Assembly: GCA_042862465.1 (NCBI GenBank)
Contig: JASTVH010000004.1
Span: 62,001 to 126,000, forward strand
Reading direction: 5' to 3'
Source of the DNA: JASTVH01 sp042862465
GTDB taxonomy: Bacteria; Pseudomonadota; Gammaproteobacteria; Pseudomonadales; Oleiphilaceae
Length of the DNA: 64,000 nt
In this document: positions 1 to 7,935 of the stretch, in pieces
How positions within the stretch are numbered: the stretch's first letter is position 1
Layout: every line of letters starts with the position of its first letter
Notes under the pieces: model-generated
What the model saw: only the letters and a program-made list of their open reading frames with translations
Told to the model about the DNA's origin: nothing
The model's database searches: none
Translations under genes and position numbers: made by a program

Positions 1-501
1 CGGCCGGAATTCCTGCGTCCCGTCATGCTGGGGGCGCGCCAGAACCGCCGAGTCGAGGTGGGGACGGTCTCCCTGGAGAACCCGGAACCGCAACAGGACC
101 TGATCGAGCCCCATACCCTGGTCTGCCTGGGGTCGCAGTGGCTGGCGCGGGCCTGGAGCGAGAACGAGCAGCGTTACCGCGATTATCGTATCAGCCGGCT
201 GCGGGGCTGTCCGCGGGTGTTGCCACAGAAAAGCCGTCATCGGGTGGGCGAGGACGAGGCCTGGCATACCGAGGTGGGGATTGACCTTTGCCCGGCCAGC
301 CACCTGTCGCCGCAGCAGCAGGCCATCGTGGCGGAAGACTACGGCATGGCCGAGGGCTTCAAACGCATCGAGACCCGCGGCCCGCTGGTGCCCTATGTTC
401 TGGAAGAACTGGCACTGAGTGGAACCCTGGCGGACGCCGGATTGCTTGAAGTGGCCAATGTGGCCGAGCTGGCAGCCTGGCGCAACCAGAACGCCGCCTG
501 A
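1..501 (+). CDS. WYL-domain transcriptional regulator, C-terminal part
   Basis: The reading frame is open from base 1, so the gene starts upstream of the window; only about 166 C-terminal residues are visible. The stretch reading LIEPHTLVCLGSQWLARAWS followed by YRDYRISRLRG fits the WYL domain, a ligand- or nucleotide-sensing module in HTH transcription factors. The N-terminal winged helix is not visible, so the DNA-binding part and target cannot be judged. The stop is TGA at 499-501. The next gene on the same strand begins about 100 bp later after a large inverted repeat, so the two are probably separate units. Confidence 0.75.
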   Translation, partial: RPEFLRPVMLGARQNRRVEVGTVSLENPEPQQDLIEPHTLVCLGSQWLARAWSENEQRYRDYRISRLRGCPRVLPQKSRHRVGEDEAWHTEVGIDLCPASHLSPQQQAIVAEDYGMAEGFKRIETRGPLVPYVLEELALSGTLADAGLLEVANVAELAAWRNQNAA

Positions 502-532
502 TCCTCGCGCTGAGTTCCGACCCGCCCTCACA

Positions 533-594
533 GCGGTTGTCAGATTGAACCAATCACGTATCCTTTGTTGCGTGATCCTCAACCTGACAACCGC
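533..594. repeat. Two-tiered inverted repeat between genes
   Basis: GCGGTTGTCAG (533-543) is exactly complemented by CTGACAACCGC (584-594). Inside it ATCACG (552-557) pairs with CGTGAT (571-576). The structure can fold into a long interrupted stem and is followed by a T-rich stretch. It lies between the WYL gene and the secreted nuclease. It could be a terminator, an operator or a REP-like element; the sequence alone does not decide. Confidence 0.5.
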
Positions 595-605
595 CGTCCT
601 TTATT

Positions 606-2231
606 TTGCCTGCTCAAACTGCACTGATACTGCTCCTGCTCTTCCCGGCCTGGGCGCTGGCCGCCTGTGGTGATCCTGCGACGCCTGTTGGCCAGGTGCA
701 GGGCGCAGGTGCCACTTCTCCGTTACAACACAAAACAGTGACCCTGGAAGCCCGTGTGACGGGCGTCTTTACCGGTCCGGGGCAATGGCGTGGCTTCTAT
801 CTGCTGGAAGATCCCGGCGATCAGGATGGCAATCCACGTACGTCCGAGGGGCTGTTCGTGTTCGCGCCGGAGGCTGAAGTCAGGCGTGGTCAGCGTGTCC
901 GTCTGTCCGGGCGGGTCAAGGAATACCATGGATTGACCGAGGTGGTCGCCGGGAAAGCCCTGCAGCCTTGCGGGACGTACACACCGCAAACCCCGCCGGC
1001 TTTGAACCTGGCGGAACTGACCCCGGACTCACTTGAAGCCCGCGAAAGCATGCCGGTGCGCCTTGAAGCGGCGACCATCATCGACCTGTATCATCTGGGC
1101 CGCTTTGGCGTGCTGAGCCTCGCGGCGCGACGCCCCTTCGTTTCGGATCCGGGGTCGCCGGGGATGTCGGTGCTGCTGGATGATGGCCGGCGTACCCAGC
1201 ATGTGGCGTTTTCCAGCTTGCCGTTGCAGCCCCAACCGGAGCAACGGCCGCCGCGTCGGGGCGACAGGGTGTCCGGCGGTCCGGTGATCCTCGACTACCG
1301 CTACGGCGACTGGCGCCTGCAGCCGGTGGCTCCGTTGCAGTGGGTGGCGGCTAATCCGCGACCGGAGGCGCCTGACGCCCCGTCGCCGGGAACTCTCCGC
1401 GTAGCCGCCTTCAACCTGCACAACTACTTCAACGGGCCGGATTTCCCGACGTCCCGTGGTGTCAAAAGCCGGGCAGAGTATGTGCGGCAGACCGAGAAAC
1501 TGGTCGCCGCCATCCAGGGGCTGAAGGCCGATGTCCTGGCGGTAGCGGAATTGGAAAACGACGGAAGCGAGCCGCACCCGGCCGGGGCCCAGCTGGCCGA
1601 TGCCCTGGACGGGCAATGGCGCTGGCTGCAGCCACCGGAAGGCCACCTGGGGACCGATGCGATTGCCGTCGGCATTCTCTACAACCGGGACCGGGTCGAA
1701 CCGGTGGGCAAAGCCCGGGTTCCCGAGTCCTGGGCCCGGGGTAACCGGCGACCGGTCGCCCAGCGTTTCCGGGCCCGTGCGGACGGCGTCCCCTTCATCC
1801 TGGTGCCGGTGCACCTGCAATCCAAACGCTGCCATGGCAAACAAAAGGCCATCGTACAGGGGTGCAGTAATGACAGCCGTGTTCGCGCCGCGCGACTGCT
1901 GGCGCAATGGCTGGCAAACCACTATCCCGGGGAGCCGGTGGTGCTGGCGGGGGATTTCAATGCCTACGCGGGGGAACCCCCGCTACAGGCACTGCAGGAA
2001 GCGGGCTTCCGACGCATCCTGCCTGGCCGTGAGGCCGAGGACGACTACACCTACGTGTACCGGGGCCGCGCCGGTGCACTGGACCATATCCTGGTGACAG
2101 CGGAGGCGGCGGACCGTCTTCGTGACCGGGGCGTGTGGCACGTCAATGCCGATGAATGGCGAGGCCTGGAGGGGGCTTCCGGGCCCTGGCGGTCCTCCGA
2201 TCATGATCCGGTGTTCGTGGACCTGCGCTAG
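606..2231 (+). CDS. Secreted endonuclease/exonuclease/phosphatase-family nuclease (ExeM/NucH type)
   Basis: A 541-residue protein with a signal peptide (about residues 1-19). Residues 20-120 form an OB-like domain with a CGDPATPVGQVQGAG start and a later CG, the disulfide-linked front module of ExeM-type extracellular DNases. The metal-dependent nuclease domain (about 260-541) shows FNLHNYFNG, ELEND, AGDFNAY and SSDHDPV, carrying the expected Asn, Glu, Asp/Asn and His/Asp residues. It probably degrades extracellular DNA for nutrient recovery or biofilm turnover. The start is TTG without a clear Shine-Dalgarno site, chosen because it gives a complete signal peptide. The LAAC stretch resembles a lipobox, but this cysteine is usually structural in the family. 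The gene converges on the next minus-strand gene with about 10 bp between them. Confidence 0.88.
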   Translation: MPAQTALILLLLFPAWALAACGDPATPVGQVQGAGATSPLQHKTVTLEARVTGVFTGPGQWRGFYLLEDPGDQDGNPRTSEGLFVFAPEAEVRRGQRVRLSGRVKEYHGLTEVVAGKALQPCGTYTPQTPPALNLAELTPDSLEARESMPVRLEAATIIDLYHLGRFGVLSLAARRPFVSDPGSPGMSVLLDDGRRTQHVAFSSLPLQPQPEQRPPRRGDRVSGGPVILDYRYGDWRLQPVAPLQWVAANPRPEAPDAPSPGTLRVAAFNLHNYFNGPDFPTSRGVKSRAEYVRQTEKLVAAIQGLKADVLAVAELENDGSEPHPAGAQLADALDGQWRWLQPPEGHLGTDAIAVGILYNRDRVEPVGKARVPESWARGNRRPVAQRFRARADGVPFILVPVHLQSKRCHGKQKAIVQGCSNDSRVRAARLLAQWLANHYPGEPVVLAGDFNAYAGEPPLQALQEAGFRRILPGREAEDDYTYVYRGRAGALDHILVTAEAADRLRDRGVWHVNADEWRGLEGASGPWRSSDHDPVFVDLR

Positions 2232-2241
2232 TGTTATGAAG

Positions 2242-2757
2242 CTACGGAGCACTCAGCCGCCGGGTGGCCTCGCCCGGCCCACCGACGAACTCATGGTGGC
2301 TGGCCAGGGCACTCAGCATCTCGGCGGCGTCCTCGTAGTCCGGCTTGTCGCCACTGACCCACAGCGACAGCTCGGCCCCGGGCGTGGCCTTGAATTCCTC
2401 CACCACGGGTGCTTCCAGATAACGTCCGCCGGCCGCCTTCACCTGATCATGCAGGGCAATGGCGGTTTCCCGGTCGTGGAGACAGCAGTCAACGATCAGC
2501 CGTCCTTCCAGGTCATCGCCCAGAAGCCCTTCCCTGCCGTTCAGCAGGGTCTCCACGCGCTGGGCATTGTCCGGGCACAACAGAATGATGCTGGTGGAGC
2601 GGTCCAGCAATGCCCTGGGCGAAGGCACGGTTTCGTAGGCATCCGGCGTCGGGGTGGTTTCACTGTCGCAATAGACGTCCATGACATGCCCCTGTGCCCG
2701 CAAACGGGCCGCCAGAGAGGCTCCCAATCGTCCGTAACCCACAACGCCAATCGACAT
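2242..2757 (-). CDS. NAD(P)-binding Rossmann protein, short 6-phosphogluconate/3-hydroxyisobutyrate dehydrogenase-like
   Basis: A 171-residue protein beginning MSIGVVGYGRLGASLAARL, a classic Rossmann dinucleotide fold (GxGxxG variant). Downstream SIILLCPDNAQRV and RLIVDCCLH match the second half of the NAD-binding domain of the beta-hydroxyacid dehydrogenase family, and YLEAPV resembles the GxxxxDAPVSGG region. The all-alpha C-terminal domain (about 120 residues) that completes the active site in the family is absent, so it may be a minimal enzyme or a non-catalytic relative. The start at 2757 is supported by an AGGAGG site 4-10 bases upstream. It is divergent from the AraC regulator at 3002, suggesting control by that regulator. 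Confidence 0.72.
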   Translation of the reverse strand: MSIGVVGYGRLGASLAARLRAQGHVMDVYCDSETTPTPDAYETVPSPRALLDRSTSIILLCPDNAQRVETLLNGREGLLGDDLEGRLIVDCCLHDRETAIALHDQVKAAGGRYLEAPVVEEFKATPGAELSLWVSGDKPDYEDAAEMLSALASHHEFVGGPGEATRRLSAP

Positions 2758-3001
2758 GTGAAAACCTCCTCGAATGTTTGCTTCATCACATTTGTGAAAA
2801 AAGCCATTTGGACTCGAAAGTATGGTTGGGGAGAACGGGGCTGGCGTCAATAGCGGTTTTCAGAGCCTTTCATTGGCTTACATGTGTTCACTGATTGACC
2901 GACAAACAAGGTTGCCTGCGTCATTTCCGTCATGGGCGTGAACAGTTGTGCACTGCAAAATGGCAGACATAGCCATGAACAGAGCAAGAGTGAGTTGGGT
3001 T

Positions 3002-4057
3002 ATGTCAGAGCCTTCCAAGCTACCCGCCGATAGCGGATTGCCAGCTGTCTACTTGCAGTTGCTGATGGAGGTCCTGGAGGATCAGGGCGTGGATTGGCGT
3101 GCCCTGCTGACCGAGGCGGGCATCGATCCGGCCTGCCTGTCCATGGAAGACGTGCGCCTGCCGATGGTCTCGGTACGCCGCCTGCTGGAGAGCGCGGTGG
3201 CGGCGTCCGGCGAGCCGGGGCTGGGGCTCAAGCTGGCACTGCGGATGCGGTTGCCGATGCACGGTTCCCTGGGGATGGCGGTCATGAGCAGTCAGACCCT
3301 GCGCGAGGCCATCAACCTGGCCCAGCGCTACCTACGCCTGCGCACCCCCCTGCTGGACCTGACCGTACGGGAAGAGGGCGACCGGGTGCACCTGGTGTTC
3401 ACACCCCTGGTGGGTCTCGGCCCCATGCACGGTCCCCTGCTGGATGCCGTGACCGTGGGCGTGGCCACCGTAGGGGGCTACCTGCTGGGGCGGCCGGTGC
3501 CGGAGGCGGTGATTCGCCGCCGGGGCAAGGCGCCGGCCTACGTGGAACGCCTCAAGGATCAGGTGCCCACGACGCTGGTCTATGGGGACGAGGAAGATGC
3601 GCTGACCTTCCCCCGGCATTATCTGGACGCGCCGCTTCAATACAGCGACAGCCTGGTGGCGCGGCTTTCCAAGGAGCAGTGCGAGCGTACCCTGGAGCGC
3701 CTGAGTCGCTCGGCCAGCTTTCACGAGCGGGTCTCCCGGGTGGTGGAGACCAGTCATCCGTTCCCGCCGAAACTGGGCCGGGTCGCCGGCATGCTGTTCG
3801 TCTCGGACCGCACCCTGAAGCGCCGTCTCAACGAAGAAGGGGCCACCTACCAGGGCGTAGTGGATGAGGTTCGCCTGCGCCGGGCCAAGGACCTGCTGGC
3901 CAATACCGAAATGAGCCTGGGCCAGATCAGCGAGGCCCTGGGCTACGCCGACGCCGCCAACTTCACCCGGGCGTTCCGACGCTGGACCGGATGCAACCCC
4001 AGCAACTACCGTTTGCAGGCCCAGCAGCCCCCCTCCGAGGCCATGACCGCCTCCTGA
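3002..4057 (+). CDS. AraC-family transcriptional regulator
   Basis: About 351 residues. The N-terminal 200 residues resemble the Arabinose_bd-type sensor domain seen in OruR/ArgR-like AraC proteins (LGLKLALRMRLPMHGSLGMA motif). The C-terminal domain holds two helix-turn-helix motifs, FVSDRTLKRRLNEEGATY and ISEALGYADAANFTRAFRRW, followed by the typical G-x-x-P-S-x-Y-R ending. It is predicted to bind DNA as a dimer and respond to a small hydrophobic or amino-acid-like ligand. The start is uncertain: ATG at 3002 (MSEPSKLPADSG) was preferred over in-frame starts at 2948 and 2975. The divergent oxidoreductase gene at 2757 is the most likely target. Confidence 0.85.
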   Translation: MSEPSKLPADSGLPAVYLQLLMEVLEDQGVDWRALLTEAGIDPACLSMEDVRLPMVSVRRLLESAVAASGEPGLGLKLALRMRLPMHGSLGMAVMSSQTLREAINLAQRYLRLRTPLLDLTVREEGDRVHLVFTPLVGLGPMHGPLLDAVTVGVATVGGYLLGRPVPEAVIRRRGKAPAYVERLKDQVPTTLVYGDEEDALTFPRHYLDAPLQYSDSLVARLSKEQCERTLERLSRSASFHERVSRVVETSHPFPPKLGRVAGMLFVSDRTLKRRLNEEGATYQGVVDEVRLRRAKDLLANTEMSLGQISEALGYADAANFTRAFRRWTGCNPSNYRLQAQQPPSEAMTAS

Positions 4058-4076
4058 CCCCCCGGAATCACCACCG

Positions 4077-4098
4077 CCCCGACCTCCCCGGGTCGGGG
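4077..4098 (+). terminator. GC-rich hairpin after the AraC gene
   Basis: CCCCGACC (4077-4084) and GGTCGGGG (4091-4098) form an 8-bp perfect stem with a 6-base loop, 19 bases after the AraC stop codon. There is no following T-run, so it is at best a weak intrinsic terminator. Confidence 0.4.
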
Positions 4099-4242
4099 AA
4101 ATTCCCTATGTCGGTTGCTCATCATTGCGTTTCAGAGATGTTACGGTGAATCCTCACGCGATTGAATGACCAACGAGAGCATTGTTCACGCCGTTTCGTC
4201 TGCTCAATGATTGCGAAGCGACGGTTCAATAGGGAGGTGAAC

Positions 4243-4809
4243 ATGAAACAGTCTCTGATCGTTTTCACACTGATCCTCGCGCTGGTGCCGGGTATGGCAT
4301 CCGTCGCATTTGCCGGTCAGGGTCACAATGACGAGGGTGGCCATCAGGGCGCCATGCATTCGGATAACCCGCGGATTGGCGAGCCCGGTCATTCGGACCA
4401 GGTGGATCGCACCATCGACGTGACCATGAAGAGCATGGCCTTCGAACCGGAGAAGATCACGGTGGAGAAAGGCCAGACGGTGCGGTTCAAGGTCAAAAAC
4501 GAAGGCCAGGTGGTGCACGAGTTCAACCTGGGCACGGCCAGCATGCACCAGAAGCATCAGCAGGAAATGAAACAACTGGTGCAGAATGGTGCCATCGAGG
4601 GGAGCCGGTTGAACCGGGGCATCCTCAAGAGCAGCGCCAAGGGTGAAGGCATGAGCCACACCCATGAAAACAGTCTGCTGCTGGAGCCGGGCGAGAGCGG
4701 CGAGATCGTCTGGCATTTCCCCCGCAAAACGGATTTTGAATTCGCCTGTGACATTCCCGGGCACTATCAGGCCGGGATGAAGGGCGACCTTCAGGTGAAG
4801 GCCCAGTAG
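4243..4809 (+). CDS. Periplasmic cupredoxin-domain copper-binding protein
   Basis: A 188-residue secreted protein with a signal peptide of about 23 residues, followed by a His-rich linker. The cupredoxin fold shows the N-terminal copper His in VVHEFNLG and the C-terminal ligand loop CDIPGHYQAGM (Cys, His, Met), a type-1-like site. A long Met/His/Gln-rich insertion lies between them. It probably binds copper in the periplasm. The start ATG at 4243 follows AGGGAGGTGA; the open frame upstream is not part of the protein. A paralogue lies at 6994, on the other side of a two-component system, and a CusCBA efflux operon follows, so a role in copper tolerance is inferred. Confidence 0.85.
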   Translation: MKQSLIVFTLILALVPGMASVAFAGQGHNDEGGHQGAMHSDNPRIGEPGHSDQVDRTIDVTMKSMAFEPEKITVEKGQTVRFKVKNEGQVVHEFNLGTASMHQKHQQEMKQLVQNGAIEGSRLNRGILKSSAKGEGMSHTHENSLLLEPGESGEIVWHFPRKTDFEFACDIPGHYQAGMKGDLQVKAQ

Positions 4810-4831
4810 CGAACTTCCAGACCATCGGGGG

Positions 4832-6151
4832 CTACTGCTGCAGCGGCAGGGCAATATGCACGCGCAAGCCGCCGAGCAGTGCCCCTGGCCCAAAATCGAT
4901 GGTGCCGCCGTAGCGCTGGACAATGTCACGGACAATGGACAGGCCCAGACCGTGGCCGTGCACCTGCTCATCCAGCCGATGGCCGCGGGTACCCAGACTG
5001 TCCAGCGCCTCCTCGGGCACGCCGGGCCCATCATCCTCCACTTCGATATGCAGCCCCTGACCGTCGCTCAGCAAACGCACGGCGATGGCACGGCGAGCCC
5101 ACTTTCCGGCGTTATCCGCAAGGTTCCCGATCAGCTCGTTGAAATCCTGCTCTTCCACCGGCCAGTGGGCCTGATCTTCAAAATCCGCTTCGAATTCGAA
5201 TTGTTTGTCGGGATAAAGCCGGCCAAGCATCCACAGCATGTCGCGGGTCTGGGCCTGGGGCGCGGCCGATTTGCCCGCTTGCGGACCGGCCAGCCGACTG
5301 CGGCGGATTTCCCCTTCCAGCTGGTTGCGCAGCTCTTCGAAGCGGGCCCGCATCTGTTGGCGGGCCGGGGCGTCGAACGGCTTGTCAGGGTCGTCCAGCC
5401 ACTGCATGAGGGCAGAGACGGGCGTCTTGACGCTGTGGGAGAGATTGGCGATGGAACGCCGGGAGCCTTCCAGGCGCCGATCGAGGGTATCGAGCAACGC
5501 GTTGAGCTGACGGACGAGACCCTGGAACTCCCGTGGCACGCTTTCATCCAGGCGGGTGCGCTCGCCGCTGCGCAACTCCTGTAGCTCCCGGCCCAACTGC
5601 TGCAAGGGCCGCACCGCCAGGTTGACCACCAGGATGATCAGCGCCACCAGCAACACCAGCAGGAAGGCGGAGACCACCCCCACCCAGAGGTGCAGCTGCC
5701 CCTGCGCGGCCTCCAGGGCGCCGAAGTCCTCGGCGACGACCACCGCCGCCGGCCGACCGGAGACTGAAAAGTGATCCCGGTAGGCGAGATAGGAGCCGGT
5801 GAGGCTGTCGACGGTGACCAGCCGGTTGCTCGCCCGGGTCGTGCCGTCCAGCAGGTCTCTGGCGAAACTGTCGTCGGCCGCCCAGATCCGCTCTCCCACC
5901 TGCACCGCAAAGGTGTGGTGAAAACGGTCGAGGGAGTAGGCCTGCTGCATCAGTTGCATATCGATATCGGGGTAGTTGGCCTGGACCTGGCGCTGGATCA
6001 GGATGGACTCCTGTTGCAGCCGGTCCTCGAAAAATTCCCGTGACATGCGCTCCAGCAGGCTGCCATGGACGAACCAGGCCACCCCGACGAAGGCGATGGC
6101 GAGGGGAAGCAGCCAGATCAGCAAGGTGGCGCGGATCGAACGCGGACTCAT
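4832..6151 (-). CDS. PhoQ-like sensor histidine kinase
   Basis: 439 residues. A membrane segment near 11-30, a periplasmic sensor region to about 165, a second membrane segment, HAMP, then HisKA with NLSHSVKTPVSALM. The KTP version of the H-box is characteristic of PhoQ-like kinases. The HATPase domain shows N, G1 (DDGPGVPEEALD) and G2 (GHGLGLSIVRDIVQRYGG) boxes. The start ATG overlaps the stop of the response regulator gene by 4 bp (ATGA), so the pair is translationally coupled. The flanking genes on both sides encode copper-binding cupredoxins, which suggests a metal or envelope-stress signal rather than magnesium; that is inference. Confidence 0.9.
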   Translation of the reverse strand: MSPRSIRATLLIWLLPLAIAFVGVAWFVHGSLLERMSREFFEDRLQQESILIQRQVQANYPDIDMQLMQQAYSLDRFHHTFAVQVGERIWAADDSFARDLLDGTTRASNRLVTVDSLTGSYLAYRDHFSVSGRPAAVVVAEDFGALEAAQGQLHLWVGVVSAFLLVLLVALIILVVNLAVRPLQQLGRELQELRSGERTRLDESVPREFQGLVRQLNALLDTLDRRLEGSRRSIANLSHSVKTPVSALMQWLDDPDKPFDAPARQQMRARFEELRNQLEGEIRRSRLAGPQAGKSAAPQAQTRDMLWMLGRLYPDKQFEFEADFEDQAHWPVEEQDFNELIGNLADNAGKWARRAIAVRLLSDGQGLHIEVEDDGPGVPEEALDSLGTRGHRLDEQVHGHGLGLSIVRDIVQRYGGTIDFGPGALLGGLRVHIALPLQQ

Positions 6152-6807
6152 GCCGGGAACACGTAGCCCTGGCCACGCCGGGTCTGGATGGCGTCGCGTC
6201 CCAGCAGCAGGCGCAGGCGGCGGACATAGGCCTCGATCAGGTTGTGGCTGGGCTCGTCCTCGAGGTTGTAAAGCTGCTCCATCAGGTCGTCCTTGGAGAG
6301 GATGCGTCCCGGGTGGGTCATGAAGTAGTGCAGCATGCGGTACTCCATGCCGGTGAGGTTGTGCCAGCCGCCGTCCGGGGCCTGCACTTGCTGGCGGTCC
6401 TCGTCCAGCCGATAGCCGGCCACCTCGATCTGGGCGTGGCTGCGACCCTCACTGCGCCGGATCAGCGCATTGAGCCGGGCGATCAGTTCTTCGATGTGGA
6501 AGGGCTTGGCCAGGTAATCGTCGGCGCCGGCCTTCAGCCCGTTGACCTTGTCCTGCCAGTCACCACGGGCGGTGAGCAGCAGGATCGGAAGATGGATCCT
6601 GCGGGCCCGCCAGGTGCGGAGAATGTCGAGGCCGTTGCCGTCCGGCAGGCCAATATCAAGAATCGCGGCCTTGTAATCTTCCTGTCCGCCCACCGCCAGG
6701 GCTTCACGTGCCGAACCAAAGCAGTCCACCGCAAAACCGGCCTGGGCCAGCCGGGGCTTGAGGGTATCGACCAGCAGGTTGTCGTCTTCGATCAGCAATA
6801 AGCGCAT
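6148..6807 (-). CDS. OmpR/PhoP-family response regulator
   Basis: 219 residues. The receiver domain starts MRLLLIEDDNLL with acidic pocket ED, phosphoacceptor Asp in AAILDIGLPDGNG and conserved Lys in DDYLAKPF. The winged-helix output domain (about 125-219) ends RRLRLLLGRDAIQTRRGQGY, typical of OmpR/PhoP/QseB proteins. It partners the overlapping kinase. It is transcribed divergently from a cupredoxin gene; the 186-bp gap contains four CTGAA/TTCAG half-sites (6880-6916) that are good candidates for its own operator. The same direct repeat recurs ahead of the cus-type operon at 9472. Confidence 0.92.
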   Translation of the reverse strand: MRLLLIEDDNLLVDTLKPRLAQAGFAVDCFGSAREALAVGGQEDYKAAILDIGLPDGNGLDILRTWRARRIHLPILLLTARGDWQDKVNGLKAGADDYLAKPFHIEELIARLNALIRRSEGRSHAQIEVAGYRLDEDRQQVQAPDGGWHNLTGMEYRMLHYFMTHPGRILSKDDLMEQLYNLEDEPSHNLIEAYVRRLRLLLGRDAIQTRRGQGYVFPA

Positions 6808-6879
6808 GGGAATGCCGTTTTTGTTCCGGTCTCGGGGCTGAATGAGGCATTGGCCATGGCAAAGCCTTGCACGGCCAAC

Positions 6880-6916
6880 TGAACTGGTCCTGAATCATGG
6901 TTCAGCAAGGATTCAG
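6880..6916. promoter_or_regulatory. Candidate response-regulator operator, four CTGAA/TTCAG half-sites
   Basis: Half-sites are CTGAA at 6880-6884 and 6890-6894, and TTCAG at 6901-6905 and 6912-6916. The inner pair forms CTGAA-N6-TTCAG, and the outer ones are direct repeats with 10- and 11-bp periods. OmpR-family regulators bind direct repeats of about this period. The site sits between the divergent response-regulator and cupredoxin genes. TTCAGCAAGGATTCAG (6901-6916) recurs at 9472-9487 with one mismatch. Confidence 0.6.
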
Positions 6917-6993
6917 TTTCCACTTCCATCATGGGCCAGGTTTTTCCAGTATCGACCACCCGCGTGGGTGGCCATCTTCAAGGAGACTATCAC

Positions 6994-7527
6994 GTGACAG
7001 CCAAAACATTGCTGACCGCTGCGGCATTCCTGATCACCGTATCCGGTACCACCCTGGCTTCCGGAAATCATGCGGGCGGGCACCATGGTGGTGGCCACCA
7101 CGGAGCCGCCGTCGGTGAGCCCGGAAAAGCGGCTGAGGTGGACCGGACCATTATCGTGGTCATGAAAGACAACTACTACCAGCCTGAAAACATCACCGTG
7201 CAACGGGGCGAGACGATCCGATTCAAGGTAAAAAACCAGGGCAACCTGGTGCATGAGTTCAACATCGGCACTCACGCCATGCATCAGAACCATCAGCAGG
7301 AAATGCAGCGCATGGTCTCCCAGGGCATCATCCGGGGCGGAGAGCTGCATCACGAGATGATGAAGAGTCACGGTATGCAGCATAACGATCCCAACAGCAT
7401 ACTTCTCGAGCCGGACGAAAGCGGCGAGATCATCTGGCGCTTCACTGCCGATAGCGACCTGCAGTTTGCCTGCAACATTCCGGGGCATTACCAATCAGGA
7501 ATGGTTGGCGAGATCGAGACGCGGTAG
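6994..7527 (+). CDS. Periplasmic cupredoxin-domain copper-binding protein (paralogue)
   Basis: 177 residues with a GTG start at 6994, preceded by AAGGAG with 8-base spacing. A signal peptide (about 22 residues) is followed by a His/Gly-rich segment (HAGGHHGGGHH) that could chelate metal. The cupredoxin domain has LVHEFNIG and CNIPGHYQSGM, keeping the His, Cys, His and Met ligands. It is clearly paralogous to the protein at 4243 (shared MHQ-HQQEMQ and LLEP-ESGEI segments). It lies divergent to the response regulator, with the candidate operator between them. Confidence 0.85.
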   Translation: MTAKTLLTAAAFLITVSGTTLASGNHAGGHHGGGHHGAAVGEPGKAAEVDRTIIVVMKDNYYQPENITVQRGETIRFKVKNQGNLVHEFNIGTHAMHQNHQQEMQRMVSQGIIRGGELHHEMMKSHGMQHNDPNSILLEPDESGEIIWRFTADSDLQFACNIPGHYQSGMVGEIETR

Positions 7528-7613
7528 CTGAGGTCGGCGCACGCTCCTGATAGGGTGCTGTTAGGGTACCTTCAGGTAGGAAAAGGCCATTCGAGCCTTA
7601 AGGAGGCAACGTG

Positions 7614-7841
7614 ATGTACGACGACGGATTCGGACACATGGGCGGCTACTTCGGCTTCGGCCATGGTCTCTGGATGCTGGCCCTACTCGCCCTGGTGGTG
7701 GTGCCCTTCTGGCGCATCTGCCAGCGGGCGGGCTTTTCCGGCTGGCTGAGCCTGTTGATTCTGGTGCCGCTGCTGAACATTGGCCTGTTGTATTTTCTGG
7801 CCTTCGCCGAGTGGCCCGCACGTCAAAAACCGGAGGAGTAA
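7614..7841 (+). CDS. Small membrane protein
   Basis: 75 residues with two predicted membrane helices (about 15-35 and 43-63) separated by a short WRICQRAGFSGW loop. The N-terminus is rich in Gly, His, Met and aromatic residues. AGGAGG at 7601-7606 fits ATG 7614 better than the in-frame GTG at 7611. The PFWRICQ-G-SGW pattern is common in small uncharacterised membrane proteins; function not recognised. It lies downstream of the second cupredoxin on the same strand and may be cotranscribed. Confidence 0.7.
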   Translation: MYDDGFGHMGGYFGFGHGLWMLALLALVVVPFWRICQRAGFSGWLSLLILVPLLNIGLLYFLAFAEWPARQKPEE

Positions 7842-7935
7842 ACGATCCTGCAAGTGCTTGATGTGCGTCACCTTGCACGCCTCGAATCGGTGTATGGTGG
7901 GAGACTGATACTGTCAGTCGAATGGAGCGGATGGC